The position numbers were made by a program, and so were the translations under genes. Positions 9,163 to 18,531 of a DNA stretch of 64,000 bases are shown here, piece after piece (position 1 is the first letter of the stretch; each line of letters opens with the position of its first letter). Where the stretch lies: contig JAEZKZ010000013.1 in the NCBI GenBank assembly GCA_023415305.1, forward strand, positions 1-64,000, in the 5' to 3' direction. Under the pieces are notes generated by a model, which had not been told where the DNA came from, ran no database searches, and worked only from the letters and a program-made list of their open reading frames with translations. This DNA comes from Bacillota bacterium. Lineage in GTDB: Bacteria > Bacillota > Clostridia > Acetivibrionales > DSM-1351.

Positions 9163-10386
9163 ATGAAATATGTTGTTGTTTTAGGTGACGGCATGGCAGA
9201 CTATCCCATGCAGGAGTTGGATAACAAAACTCCTTTGCAGTATGCAAAGAAGCCGAATATAGATATGCTTGCAAAAAAGGGTACGGTTGGTCTGGTTAAA
9301 ACAGTACCCGATGGAATTCCTCCTGGAAGCGACGCAGCAAATCTCTCAGTTATGGGTTACAACCCTAAAATATATTATACAGGCCGTTCTCCTCTGGAAG
9401 CAGTCAGTATGGGAATAGACCTTCTGCCTACCGATGTAGCTCTTCGCTGTAATCTGGTATACTTATCTGAAGCCGAAGCTGTTTATGCTGATAAAACCAT
9501 GATTGATTACAGCTCGGATGAAATTTCAACCGAAGAGGCTCAAGTGTTGATTGAGGCTGTTAATAATGAGTTAAGTAGTGAAAATATTAATTTCTATCCT
9601 GGAATAAGCTACAGACATTGTATGGTCTGGAGCAATGGTAAAACGGGATTAGGCTGCACTCCTCCCCATGATATTCTGGAAAAAAAAGTGACGGAATATC
9701 TTCCGCAGGAAGAATCAGGGCTGCTGCTGGAGCTTATGAAGAAGAGCTATGATATTCTGAAGAACCATCCTGTAAATGAGGCGAGAAAAGCCCGAGGACT
9801 CAGACCGGCTAATTCAATATGGCTTTGGGGTGAGGGTAAAAAACCGGCTCTAGCTTCTTTCAGTGAAAAGTACAATAAGACCGGAACAATGATTTCAGCT
9901 GTTGATTTATTAAAGGGTATTGGCTTATGTGCCGGACTTGACTCTGTTGATGTAGAGGGTGCTACCGGTAACATACACACAAACTTTATCGGCAAGGCCA
10001 ACGCTGCTTTGACAGAACTGGACAATGGTAAGGATTTTGTTTACGTTCACGTTGAAGCTCCCGATGAGTGCGGTCACAGATATGAGATTGAAAACAAGGT
10101 TAAAGCAATTGAATATCTTGATCAAAAGGTTGTGGCTCCAATTCTGGAGGGACTTAAAAAACACAAGGAGTACAGAATTCTTGTGCTTCCGGATCATCCT
10201 ACTCCGCTGAGCTTGCGCACCCATACCTCTGAGCCCGTTCCCTTTATTTTATACGACAGTACCAATGAAATACAGTCCGAGGCACAGAGCTATGATGAAG
10301 CAGAAGCAAAAAAGACTGGTATTTTTGTTGAAGAGGGCTATAAACTGATGGATTGGTTTATAACGCATCAATTCCCAAAAGCATAG
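9163..10386 (+). CDS. apgM: Cofactor-independent phosphoglycerate mutase (ApgM type)
   Basis: Interconverts 3- and 2-phosphoglycerate in glycolysis. The 407-residue sequence is the archaeal-type aPGAM of the alkaline phosphatase superfamily: metal-binding VVLGDGMADYP at the N-terminus, GSDAANLSVMGYNP with the probable catalytic Ser, HVEAPDECGHR, and LPDHPTPLSLRTHT near the C-terminus. The start at 9163 is preferred over 9151 because GGGAGCTAAT precedes it. Some bacterial ApgM homologues have also been annotated as homoserine kinase-like (ThrH-type roles); no threonine genes are adjacent here. Confidence 0.92.
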   Translation: MKYVVVLGDGMADYPMQELDNKTPLQYAKKPNIDMLAKKGTVGLVKTVPDGIPPGSDAANLSVMGYNPKIYYTGRSPLEAVSMGIDLLPTDVALRCNLVYLSEAEAVYADKTMIDYSSDEISTEEAQVLIEAVNNELSSENINFYPGISYRHCMVWSNGKTGLGCTPPHDILEKKVTEYLPQEESGLLLELMKKSYDILKNHPVNEARKARGLRPANSIWLWGEGKKPALASFSEKYNKTGTMISAVDLLKGIGLCAGLDSVDVEGATGNIHTNFIGKANAALTELDNGKDFVYVHVEAPDECGHRYEIENKVKAIEYLDQKVVAPILEGLKKHKEYRILVLPDHPTPLSLRTHTSEPVPFILYDSTNEIQSEAQSYDEAEAKKTGIFVEEGYKLMDWFITHQFPKA

Positions 10387-10397
10387 ATGTTTATACT

Positions 10398-10443
10398 GCC
10401 CCCGCCACCGCTGTCCCATGGAAACATCGGTGGCGGGGGCTTT
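10398..10443. terminator. Strong GC-rich hairpin between convergent genes
   Basis: Arms of 13 bp (10398-10410 with 10428-10440) pair perfectly. It lies between apgM (plus) and the peptidase gene (minus) and could terminate both. T-runs are short (TTT). Confidence 0.75.
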
Positions 10444-10538
10444 CAAACCATTGATATAAGCAAGTACACTGGCTTTTATCACGTCTGTGTCCATGGCTCT
10501 GGCAGTGTAAACTTGAAGGATTTTTTACTAATACTTCG

Positions 10539-11219
10539 TTAAAGTACTCTGGTAACATTGGCCAACGTTGTACCAAATTTCTTCCAATCAATATACCTTA
10601 CTTTCTCGCTCCAACCATCTAATACCATGACGAATGCCATGTCAGGCTGACATTCTCTGTTGTTGCCGAAAACTTTGTAACCGATAACCGTAACTGTATG
10701 CCCCCTGTAATCACCACCTGCTATATTCAACAGTACAGGATTCATATCATCTATGCTGTTTTTAATTATTTTTATTTTACGGTAATAATTATTTTTGCTC
10801 TTGCTTCCTACATATCCGAATTTCTCCCAGGTCTCCCTTACCATTGTTTTTATTTCAAAGGGGGTGTAAATGAATAAATCTCTTAATAAACCGGATTTTC
10901 CAGGAGCATATCCATGCTTTACCCCAATTTCCCTGACTATACTGTATATAGCATGTATATCAGGTGGAATTTCCTTCAAGCCAAGATCAGAATAATATTT
11001 CATAATTCTGGTGATTGAAGCTAAAGTACAATTATTCTCATTTTCAGGACCAAAGCTGTTTTGTTTGAAGTTTAGAATTCCTTCTACACACTTGCTGGAT
11101 TTTTGTTCCCAACCATTGTCATATTCTATTTTTATATACCTTTCAAGAAATTCAATACCGCCGTATCCATTAAAATCCTTATGCTGGCCGTTTTGCTTAA
11201 GATCAGTGTTTTCAGTCAT
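10539..11219 (-). CDS. Papain-like cysteine peptidase, C39-like
   Basis: About 226 residues with a recognisable papain-fold catalytic set: Cys in NENNCTLASITRIMKYY (about residue 64), His in RGHTVTVIGYK (about residue 177), and Asp in VLDGWSE (about residue 205). The order and the GHxVxVxGY context match C39-like or related bacterial transpeptidase/peptidase domains. There is no signal peptide and no ABC transporter next to it, so it is not a typical bacteriocin-leader peptidase. The start at 11219 has AAGGGGGT upstream; an in-frame ATG at 11264 lacks one. The substrate is unknown. Confidence 0.65.
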   Translation of the reverse strand: MTENTDLKQNGQHKDFNGYGGIEFLERYIKIEYDNGWEQKSSKCVEGILNFKQNSFGPENENNCTLASITRIMKYYSDLGLKEIPPDIHAIYSIVREIGVKHGYAPGKSGLLRDLFIYTPFEIKTMVRETWEKFGYVGSKSKNNYYRKIKIIKNSIDDMNPVLLNIAGGDYRGHTVTVIGYKVFGNNRECQPDMAFVMVLDGWSEKVRYIDWKKFGTTLANVTRVL

Positions 11220-11445
11220 ATCCGTATTCAGACCCCCTTTTGTCTTGTAAAAAACAAATGCCATTAAAAATCAGTATCACATTTTTAGTATATGATGAGT
11301 TATTACTAATGGGTCCTCAACAAACTATTTACCGATTATTAATTGAAGCCACATAATAAACCTCAATTTCAGCAAAATATATATTTAGGATTGGTATATG
11401 ACAATTCTATAAATTATTATGCAAATACTTAAAGGAGCAAACTAA

Positions 11446-11574
11446 ATGTTTAAAGGTAAAAAGGATAAGGGTACTTCAAAACCAAATTCACAAAACAAGG
11501 CTGAACAGGCCGCAATTCAGAATCCCGACAATCCCCGTTTCAGTAATGAATATAAGGGAAAGCAGGGTAAGTAA
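11446..11574 (+). CDS. Small hydrophilic protein, 42 aa
   Basis: A short ORF starting MFKGKKDKGTSKPNSQNK and ending YKGKQGK, rich in Lys, Asn and Gln, with no hydrophobic segment. AAAGGAG sits 9 nt before the ATG, and a strong hairpin terminator follows 10 nt after the stop, so it looks like a complete monocistronic unit. No family is recognised. Small basic proteins of this kind occur in spores, but that is only a guess. Confidence 0.55.
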   Translation: MFKGKKDKGTSKPNSQNKAEQAAIQNPDNPRFSNEYKGKQGK

Positions 11575-11583
11575 GCCTAAGAC

Positions 11584-11625
11584 GAATAAATCCTCCAAAG
11601 CTGTTTGACCTTGGGGGATTTATTC
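11584..11625. terminator. Bidirectional intrinsic terminator
   Basis: GAATAAATCC pairs with GGATTTATTC, with further pairing inside (TCCAAAG with CTTGG). It lies between the 42-aa ORF (plus) and the end of the large surface-protein operon (minus). Confidence 0.75.
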
Positions 11626-11650
11626 ACTTATATGTGAAATATTTGACTCA

Positions 11651-14600
11651 CTACTGGCTTTGAATATAAATCAAATCATCAGTAGCCTTTCCGCAAACAT
11701 AGAATACATATCGTGAGGGATTTCTTGTGTCCCATACATCATTCCATTTTTCATTACCGTAAGTAATACTTCCTTTCATCATTTCCAAATCAAAGCTTAT
11801 GAAGGACTTGTCATCGGTGTCCAATGGAATTATCCATTCAAAGGTGTAAGTGTCTCCCGAGCCTTTTACAAGACTTGCAGTATCAGTATATTCTGTTTCC
11901 TTTACCCTATAATTTATCTTAAACCTCGCAGAATCGGGATTACCCTGAATATCTATCCTGCCTTTAACTCTGTAGCCTGCCTTAATATAAGTTCTTGGGC
12001 TGGAGACAAGATTATAATAATTTATCGGCATTTTCAGCGTACCAATATCAGTATTCGGTCTTCTGGGATACCGGTCAAGCATCCCGTCGTGATTATCATC
12101 AATACCTCGCTCCAGATCAAAGTAGTAAGCTCTCCAGCCTATATCCAGCATCATTGTAATGAAAAAGTTTCCCGCCTTCACATTATTTATGATATAGGGC
12201 CCTGCAAAATTTTTACCTGTCTGACCTAGTTTGTCATACGCCTCCATATGGAGATAATAGCTACCATCGGCATTAAGGGCAATTGATCTTTCTTTTATCC
12301 CCTCCTCTACCTTTATCCATTGTGAAGAAGCTGGCAGTTCACTGCTGTCAGTAATCGCATAACGCATATAAGCAAAGTCATCTTCCCCATTGTCTGAAGC
12401 CGTTAGTGTAATATTAAGAGGTCCTGCCCCTGTGTATGTCAGCGGAGTTGCATTAATAGTCGGAGGTAAATTACTTGTATCTATTGAGTCTATATAGGGT
12501 TTACTCCATACGCCCTCTATGTCCTTAACCACCAATTTTATTTGATATATTCCGGAATTATATGTAAGATTTGAGGGCTTTCCGTCAAGCCACATATCTG
12601 ATGATGAATTTTTGTACTGCCAGTATCTTGCTGCAATACCTTTATCAGTCCTTGTTTTATTATGGTCTAAATCATAGGACTGGTCTAGATATGACAAGCT
12701 GACATTAGTTCCAATCTTACTCCCTACCTGCACATTAAACAGAGCTATTGGCCTACGGTGTACAAGAATTGTTGCCGGTGCCGATACATTCGACCAAAGC
12801 CTGAACTTATCAAACCTGTTATCCTCCCTCGGATTATCCCTGAATTGTGCGCTGACTACATATTTACCGACTTTATTAAAAGTGTATAATGGTTCAGTAA
12901 TCCACTTCCCGGAATTGCTATCAAGTCCATTGGAATTATCAAAATATGTGGGGTCGTGGGTATACTGCCATTTTTCAGAATGTTTGGGGTCGTTCTCGAA
13001 GTCTCTGTAAACTTGATTGTATCGGACACTTTCCTCATTAACTAACAGTGTCAGAGTTGTAGTACCTTGCTTCGTATATGTATCATATCTCTTTACTATC
13101 AGCTTCCTTACAGTATCAGTATCCCTGCAAAAAGCACTGTCCATATTTGAGTTGTAAATCAAATCACCCAGACTATACTGCTGCCTGTCTACAGGCACGT
13201 TGGGATATCGAAGTTTTATATTTCTTGCCTGCTCGGGGGTAACAACATAGATATTGAACTTATTGGCGTTTAAATAATTTAATATGTCATAATCCAAATT
13301 TCCAAAGAGAAAGTAATTTGACGGGCTTCCAAAGTATGTATCCTGTTCAATATTATCAGAAATATAAATAAAGTATCTTTCGGAACCCTCTCTTAGCTGA
13401 GTATTTAGTATTTTTGATTTTGAAAATGCCTTAACGGGTTTATAACTTATATCAAATATGGAATTCAAATTACCACAATTTACTGTCTCATATGAATATC
13501 TATAGTAGCCATATTCATCCCTTCCTAAAGATTCACATTCAATATAGTAAATATAGCCCTGTTTAGTAACATAGCAAAAACGGTTGCCAATTTGCAGATA
13601 ATCTGCTGCTGTGCCACCAATAGAAGCATCAAATAATGATATATATCCACTTCCATTGCTGGCATAATAATAATTTGGATCTATGGTTGATGTAATATCT
13701 GTTTTAAATATATTTTCGTAATGTACACGCCCGATATAGCCTATTTCTCCACTAGTGGTTCTTACAACTATTCCATATAGTCCACCATTTTTGTTTTCAA
13801 CGTACAATATTTTGTCAATCCCTGTATTATTGTTCGTAGACCAGTAGTAAGAAGAGTTATCATATACTTTCCCATCATTCGTTAGAACATAACTTACTCC
13901 ATATTGTGTTTGGTCTAAGACTGCCTGCTTAACAGGTGTATTTAAAACACATTGCCCTAGATAATTGTAAATCTTATTATCTTCACACAGAAAAACTAAT
14001 GCTCTTAGCTCTTTTGTATTAGATAGAGATTTAATTGGAGTAGGGAATTTTCCAATACGAACTAATTTCCTGTCTCTTTCACCTCGGCTTATATAGGTAC
14101 AATCAATGGTTCCGTCCATTGAAACGTAATAAAGGGCAGATGAGAAGTAATCCCCTCCTCCATAGACATATTGGACATTAGCAGGTGCATAGGGTTCCTT
14201 AATAGGAGGTATAATGTTCCAGTCGTTACTTAACCCTGTTTGAAATACACCGTTACCCGTAACAACGTACATGTCCCAGATGTCCAGTACACCAAAACTA
14301 AGTGATCTGACGTCACTAAATTGACTAACTTGTGTAAATGTGGTTAAAATGTTTGGTTGATAACCTCCTTTTTTTTCATCATATTTAAGACAGTGAGTAC
14401 CACAAGTCCACAATGAACCATCATTTTTTATTATATATATAACGTTACCCATATAATAATGCATATATGCTTCTTTTACATCTGTAGCTATTTTTACAAA
14501 AGAATCGTAATACGTTACTGTTGTACTAAGCCCAAATAAGCCATAAACATTTTTATCATTAACATACCCTATTAGATTGCTGCCTCTAGCCCATAACTCA

Positions 14601-15928
14601 CCATTACCTGTCAATATAAGGGTAGCATCAGTATTATATGTAGTGATACTCTTAAAATTACCTTTAGTCACATACTGAGTCCAAGTATCTATATCTTCAA
14701 GGGAACTATTATCAATGACACTAGCTTTCAGATCAACATCAGAACTTATATTGTCCCTTATGCTTTCAACAAAACTGTTAGTACCAGCAATATCATTATC
14801 AGAAGCTACAACCATATCAATATTACCTGACGGCCTTCTGATGTTCTCTCGTATTTTATTTACAAGTCCGGGGATATTTTTTTCACCTACACTTCTACCG
14901 TCAAAGCTTGAATTAATCAGGTCCTTTAGAGATATGTTCTGCCCAGACCGGTTAAATGTGATTGGATACTGGGGGTTAACAGATAGGTTTGTATTTTCCA
15001 AACTGTCTGAACATATTGAATAAACTCTTGCATCAGTATCTTTGACATACTTACCCAGGGTACTGTCATTTCTGAGCAGTCCTAAACGGTAGTCGGATGC
15101 GATATGTGGAGAATAATAATTTGTATCACTATTATTCAAGGCAAAAACAACATAAGTATCTTCGCTGTCCTTGACTTCATAGTTTAATTTGGATAAATCC
15201 CAACCGATGACCGTATTATTTGAATCTATAATATTTGAAGATTGAATTGACCAATAATCATCATAACGAAAGGTAGGTTCGGTGAAATCTTTATATAATT
15301 CTTGAGTATCGGTAGGATAGTAAAAATGATATTCGTGATCAATATTGAATACACCATCACACAAACCGTTATTATTAAGAAATGTGTAGATATAATACTG
15401 TCTGGTACCGAACTGATATGGGTAGCTTTGTAAAGTTGATTTTGTATAATTAACAGGTACTCCATATGGCTCGTCTGGTGTCTGCCCCTCAGGCAATGCT
15501 ATGTATTTAGAATAAACGAATTTATCAGTTGTTGCCTGATTGTAATATTCAGTATATTTTTTTTGATTGAAGGTATAGCCTGTCCATCTATATGTTGCAT
15601 ATCCATTTTTAGCCCACGTATTTTGAGTTATTTTACCTTGCTGCGTTCCTATAGTAATATCTGTAGGATCGGTATACTCGATATCTATCTTGGAGTAATT
15701 TGCTAGTTGACTTTTCATACTGCTAAGAGAATTTTTAAGATTGGCGTTATCTGCACCTGTGTAATCTGTTAAAACTATAATCTTAACATTACGGCTCTTT
15801 TCAACTGTGAAATTGGCTACAGGTGCAGTATTATTCATTTTTTGCTTGTTTGAGGCTACAGCAGTATTTTGCCATAAAAGTGACAAAATGAGAACACAAA
15901 CAGTATAATAAATCTTTCCTCTTTTCAT
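11651..15928 (-). CDS. Large exported protein with RCC1-like repeats and a PKD-like domain
   Basis: A 1425-residue exported protein, third gene of a three-gene surface operon. Residues 1-25 form a signal peptide (basic start, hydrophobic core ending near AVASN). The region from about 70 to 420 has no recognised fold, though IIVLTDYTGADN and IDMVVASDNDIAGTN look like strands of an alpha/beta domain. From about 430 to 830 there are RCC1/beta-propeller-like units (GNGELWARGSN, NDGSLWTCGTH, TNDGKVYDN). Around 1110-1200 a PKD-like segment appears (YLDQSYDLDHN), followed by Ig-like strands. There is no sortase motif or SLH domain. The AACGGAGGAATGT ribosome binding site supports the start. It lies 12 nt downstream of its neighbour. 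Function unknown; a cell-surface or extracellular complex is inferred. Confidence 0.75.
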   Translation of the reverse strand: MKRGKIYYTVCVLILSLLWQNTAVASNKQKMNNTAPVANFTVEKSRNVKIIVLTDYTGADNANLKNSLSSMKSQLANYSKIDIEYTDPTDITIGTQQGKITQNTWAKNGYATYRWTGYTFNQKKYTEYYNQATTDKFVYSKYIALPEGQTPDEPYGVPVNYTKSTLQSYPYQFGTRQYYIYTFLNNNGLCDGVFNIDHEYHFYYPTDTQELYKDFTEPTFRYDDYWSIQSSNIIDSNNTVIGWDLSKLNYEVKDSEDTYVVFALNNSDTNYYSPHIASDYRLGLLRNDSTLGKYVKDTDARVYSICSDSLENTNLSVNPQYPITFNRSGQNISLKDLINSSFDGRSVGEKNIPGLVNKIRENIRRPSGNIDMVVASDNDIAGTNSFVESIRDNISSDVDLKASVIDNSSLEDIDTWTQYVTKGNFKSITTYNTDATLILTGNGELWARGSNLIGYVNDKNVYGLFGLSTTVTYYDSFVKIATDVKEAYMHYYMGNVIYIIKNDGSLWTCGTHCLKYDEKKGGYQPNILTTFTQVSQFSDVRSLSFGVLDIWDMYVVTGNGVFQTGLSNDWNIIPPIKEPYAPANVQYVYGGGDYFSSALYYVSMDGTIDCTYISRGERDRKLVRIGKFPTPIKSLSNTKELRALVFLCEDNKIYNYLGQCVLNTPVKQAVLDQTQYGVSYVLTNDGKVYDNSSYYWSTNNNTGIDKILYVENKNGGLYGIVVRTTSGEIGYIGRVHYENIFKTDITSTIDPNYYYASNGSGYISLFDASIGGTAADYLQIGNRFCYVTKQGYIYYIECESLGRDEYGYYRYSYETVNCGNLNSIFDISYKPVKAFSKSKILNTQLREGSERYFIYISDNIEQDTYFGSPSNYFLFGNLDYDILNYLNANKFNIYVVTPEQARNIKLRYPNVPVDRQQYSLGDLIYNSNMDSAFCRDTDTVRKLIVKRYDTYTKQGTTTLTLLVNEESVRYNQVYRDFENDPKHSEKWQYTHDPTYFDNSNGLDSNSGKWITEPLYTFNKVGKYVVSAQFRDNPREDNRFDKFRLWSNVSAPATILVHRRPIALFNVQVGSKIGTNVSLSYLDQSYDLDHNKTRTDKGIAARYWQYKNSSSDMWLDGKPSNLTYNSGIYQIKLVVKDIEGVWSKPYIDSIDTSNLPPTINATPLTYTGAGPLNITLTASDNGEDDFAYMRYAITDSSELPASSQWIKVEEGIKERSIALNADGSYYLHMEAYDKLGQTGKNFAGPYIINNVKAGNFFITMMLDIGWRAYYFDLERGIDDNHDGMLDRYPRRPNTDIGTLKMPINYYNLVSSPRTYIKAGYRVKGRIDIQGNPDSARFKINYRVKETEYTDTASLVKGSGDTYTFEWIIPLDTDDKSFISFDLEMMKGSITYGNEKWNDVWDTRNPSRYVFYVCGKATDDLIYIQSQ

Positions 15929-15940
15929 TACATTCCTCCG

Positions 15941-18514
15941 TTACCAGCCTTGAATATATCCACTTTTAAAATCATCTGAAACCAGCAATTCCTTAATTGT
16001 TTCAGAGTCAGGAATATCTTCATATACCAGAAGTGATTCAGTATAATATCCAACAAGATATGTCCATATTTCAGCCGTTGTATCAGTGGCACTTTCTACT
16101 CGCAGCCTAACTCCGGATCGAAAAGGTTCATTTCCTGTATAGGAATATATGGTAGTCTCATCACCAAAAGCTTCTGCTTCGCTTTTACCTTGATCAATAT
16201 CATTATCATAGTCATACCGTACCCCCCATACTCTTTTCCCCAGAGGATCTCCATCGGGAGATTTGGAAGTACACATAATGTTTATTACTCCATATTTTTG
16301 TAATGTTTTGTCCATTGGGTTATCAAATTCACGGATATTATTTTCAGGACCCGAAAAGTCAGCTATAGGAGCTAAATCCTCCACGATGTTCAGAACCCTT
16401 TCGGTTGTATTGGAATAGTGTATAGAACTGTTAATAAGAGAGGTATTAGATAAAGATACTGTTATTTTATACTGTCCACTGTCTCTTGCTTGAAACTGTA
16501 CTGTTCTTTGTCCACACAGTACGTTATTGAAGGTAGAACCTGTATCTGTCCAGGAACCATTTATATATACTTTTGCTATACCATTGACGTTTTTATATGC
16601 TGTCCCGTTTTCCAGCCTGACTCCATAGTCACCACTTGCCCCAGTACCATAGACGGGTTGAATCGTCCAAGTAGTCAGATTCCAATTTATGGGGAATCGT
16701 TTAGAAGATTTACTTTTACTTAAATCCAGTGTTATTTTCCTGTTTTCCTTCATCTTCTCGGCTATTACATCAATTGAAACCGAAGGTTTGGGTTCAATTA
16801 CGGTTATCGTACTTCTGTCAAATCCTGAGCAACCACCATTATCTACCACCTCCAAACCAATGTCGTATGCCCCTGCACCGGGATACCAAACCGTTCCTTT
16901 TTTATTATCACCAATATTATTACTCCAGAGATTATAAGGGTCACTTCCATCTGCTCCTGGTACTTCCCAATAATAGTGTTCTATGCTGCCATCAGAATCG
17001 TAAGACTTACTGCCGTCTATTTCCACATCATCCCCTGCATATGCAACAGCAGGGTGGTTTATTATTGCAATTGGGTCATAGTTTATTTGTGTTGGAGGTT
17101 TTGGCGTTTCTCCGGGTTTTGGCTGATACCAGAAGTACACATAAGCAACCTTTAGGGATTGAGATAATGTAATCTCCTGAGATGTTTCGGGCGTCATATC
17201 CTTTTTGGCAGGTGGAATTTCTGTTGATGATATATCCGGATAATATTTTCCATAGGAACCTTTACAACTTTTATATCCTGTAGGTACAGGCAACCCGCTA
17301 ATTGCTTTCTTTTCTCCGAATTTGAGTGTAAATTCATTTGCCAATTCAGGAATTTCTGTATCATTATCGTAGTTGAAACATCTTACAAAGACAACCCCCT
17401 CAGTGGGAGGTACTTTTTTGGGCTTCACTATAATTGTTATGAGTTTTTCTGCTGTTGCTCTTAAAGGATCATCTGTTTTATACTTAGTTGTAAGATTAAC
17501 TACTGCAGATAAGTCCTTTGGATTTTCACCGACTTTTAGTGCTGCCCTGGAGAACTTTTTTTCATAACTGACCTTTTGTGTGGCAGAACTGCCGGAAGTG
17601 AGACTAACTTCTTTATCCACTAAGTTTGAGTAAAATATTAATTTATCAAGGTTTTGCATCATTCCCTGAGTAACAGCATCGCCCTTTATTGTTCCACTTA
17701 CGGTATAGGGTACTGTTATGCTGTCCATTTCTTCTTCCATAACAAACACGTCTTCTGATTTAATCGTTGCGGAAACCTCTGTGTGAGGTGCTAATGGCTG
17801 AAATATAACAGTATTCCAGTTGGTACTATTGTATCTTAGTCTTACAGAGCCATTTACACTCCACATAGTGGGAGCAACCTGAACAAGTGCTTTATCTCTG
17901 ATACTATCACCTAGTAATCCATATAAAGTTAGTCCCTCAATTTCTCCATTAATGTTAACAGGCCCGCCGTAATCATCGTCACTAAAGTTGCGTTCTGCAA
18001 TAGCTGTTCTTTGGTCTTTAGTTAAGTTACTCCATGTGGCAGATGCCCCTGACTGAGTCTGCCAGTTAATCTTTCTATAATCATCTACTGACATGAATTT
18101 TGTACCCGGACTGCCACCTGAAAAGTACCTGTCATTTGTCATATAATAAGTAGGCTTCGAATTACTTTCCCCTATGTATTTGTATTCTCCTTTTTTCCCA
18201 TTCTTATAAGTATAACCATCCGATCTTTCATAAAATTCTCCACTGGGCAGACCATATGCAATTATCCCATAATCGTTATATACAAACGGGTTCAGCCAGT
18301 CACCATTAGAATTATATTGGTCTTCTCCGGTAGATGTTGCTATAATAATAATATCATTAAATATGGATTGGTCTGAACTGTCTGAACCATGAATTAATCT
18401 AAGTTGTGAATAGCTAGGTGTAGATGCAGCTATAACATTTATATTACTTATAGAATATATAATAATAAACATTATTAATATCCTTGAAATAACTTTACTT
18501 TTTAAAGGTTTCAT
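15941..18514 (-). CDS. Exported protein with a PKD domain
   Basis: An 857-residue exported protein, second gene of the surface operon. Residues 1-30 form a signal peptide ending near NVIAAS. Residues 360-465 resemble a MucBP/Ig-type module (VVFVRCFNYDNDTEIPEL), a Pro-rich linker follows (PGETPKPP), and residues 480-575 form a clear PKD domain: AGDDVEIDGSKSYDSDGSI, WEVPGADG, GAGAYDIGLEVVDN. No membrane anchor or SLH repeat is visible, so it may be held at the surface by the upstream SLH protein. The gene starts 17 nt after the SLH gene stop. No enzymatic motif was found. Confidence 0.75.
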   Translation of the reverse strand: MKPLKSKVISRILIMFIIIYSISNINVIAASTPSYSQLRLIHGSDSSDQSIFNDIIIIATSTGEDQYNSNGDWLNPFVYNDYGIIAYGLPSGEFYERSDGYTYKNGKKGEYKYIGESNSKPTYYMTNDRYFSGGSPGTKFMSVDDYRKINWQTQSGASATWSNLTKDQRTAIAERNFSDDDYGGPVNINGEIEGLTLYGLLGDSIRDKALVQVAPTMWSVNGSVRLRYNSTNWNTVIFQPLAPHTEVSATIKSEDVFVMEEEMDSITVPYTVSGTIKGDAVTQGMMQNLDKLIFYSNLVDKEVSLTSGSSATQKVSYEKKFSRAALKVGENPKDLSAVVNLTTKYKTDDPLRATAEKLITIIVKPKKVPPTEGVVFVRCFNYDNDTEIPELANEFTLKFGEKKAISGLPVPTGYKSCKGSYGKYYPDISSTEIPPAKKDMTPETSQEITLSQSLKVAYVYFWYQPKPGETPKPPTQINYDPIAIINHPAVAYAGDDVEIDGSKSYDSDGSIEHYYWEVPGADGSDPYNLWSNNIGDNKKGTVWYPGAGAYDIGLEVVDNGGCSGFDRSTITVIEPKPSVSIDVIAEKMKENRKITLDLSKSKSSKRFPINWNLTTWTIQPVYGTGASGDYGVRLENGTAYKNVNGIAKVYINGSWTDTGSTFNNVLCGQRTVQFQARDSGQYKITVSLSNTSLINSSIHYSNTTERVLNIVEDLAPIADFSGPENNIREFDNPMDKTLQKYGVINIMCTSKSPDGDPLGKRVWGVRYDYDNDIDQGKSEAEAFGDETTIYSYTGNEPFRSGVRLRVESATDTTAEIWTYLVGYYTESLLVYEDIPDSETIKELLVSDDFKSGYIQGW

Positions 18515-18531
18515 ACTTATTTAGAAACCCC

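Noticed and set aside
10539..11219. A bacteriocin-processing C39 peptidase
   Set aside because: No ABC transporter domain, no leader-peptide gene and no export context; kept as a generic papain-like peptidase.
12856..13038. Small frames opposite or inside the large surface-protein genes (11.6-20.5 kb)
   Set aside because: They overlap clear coding sequence in other frames and lack start signals; treated as shadows.
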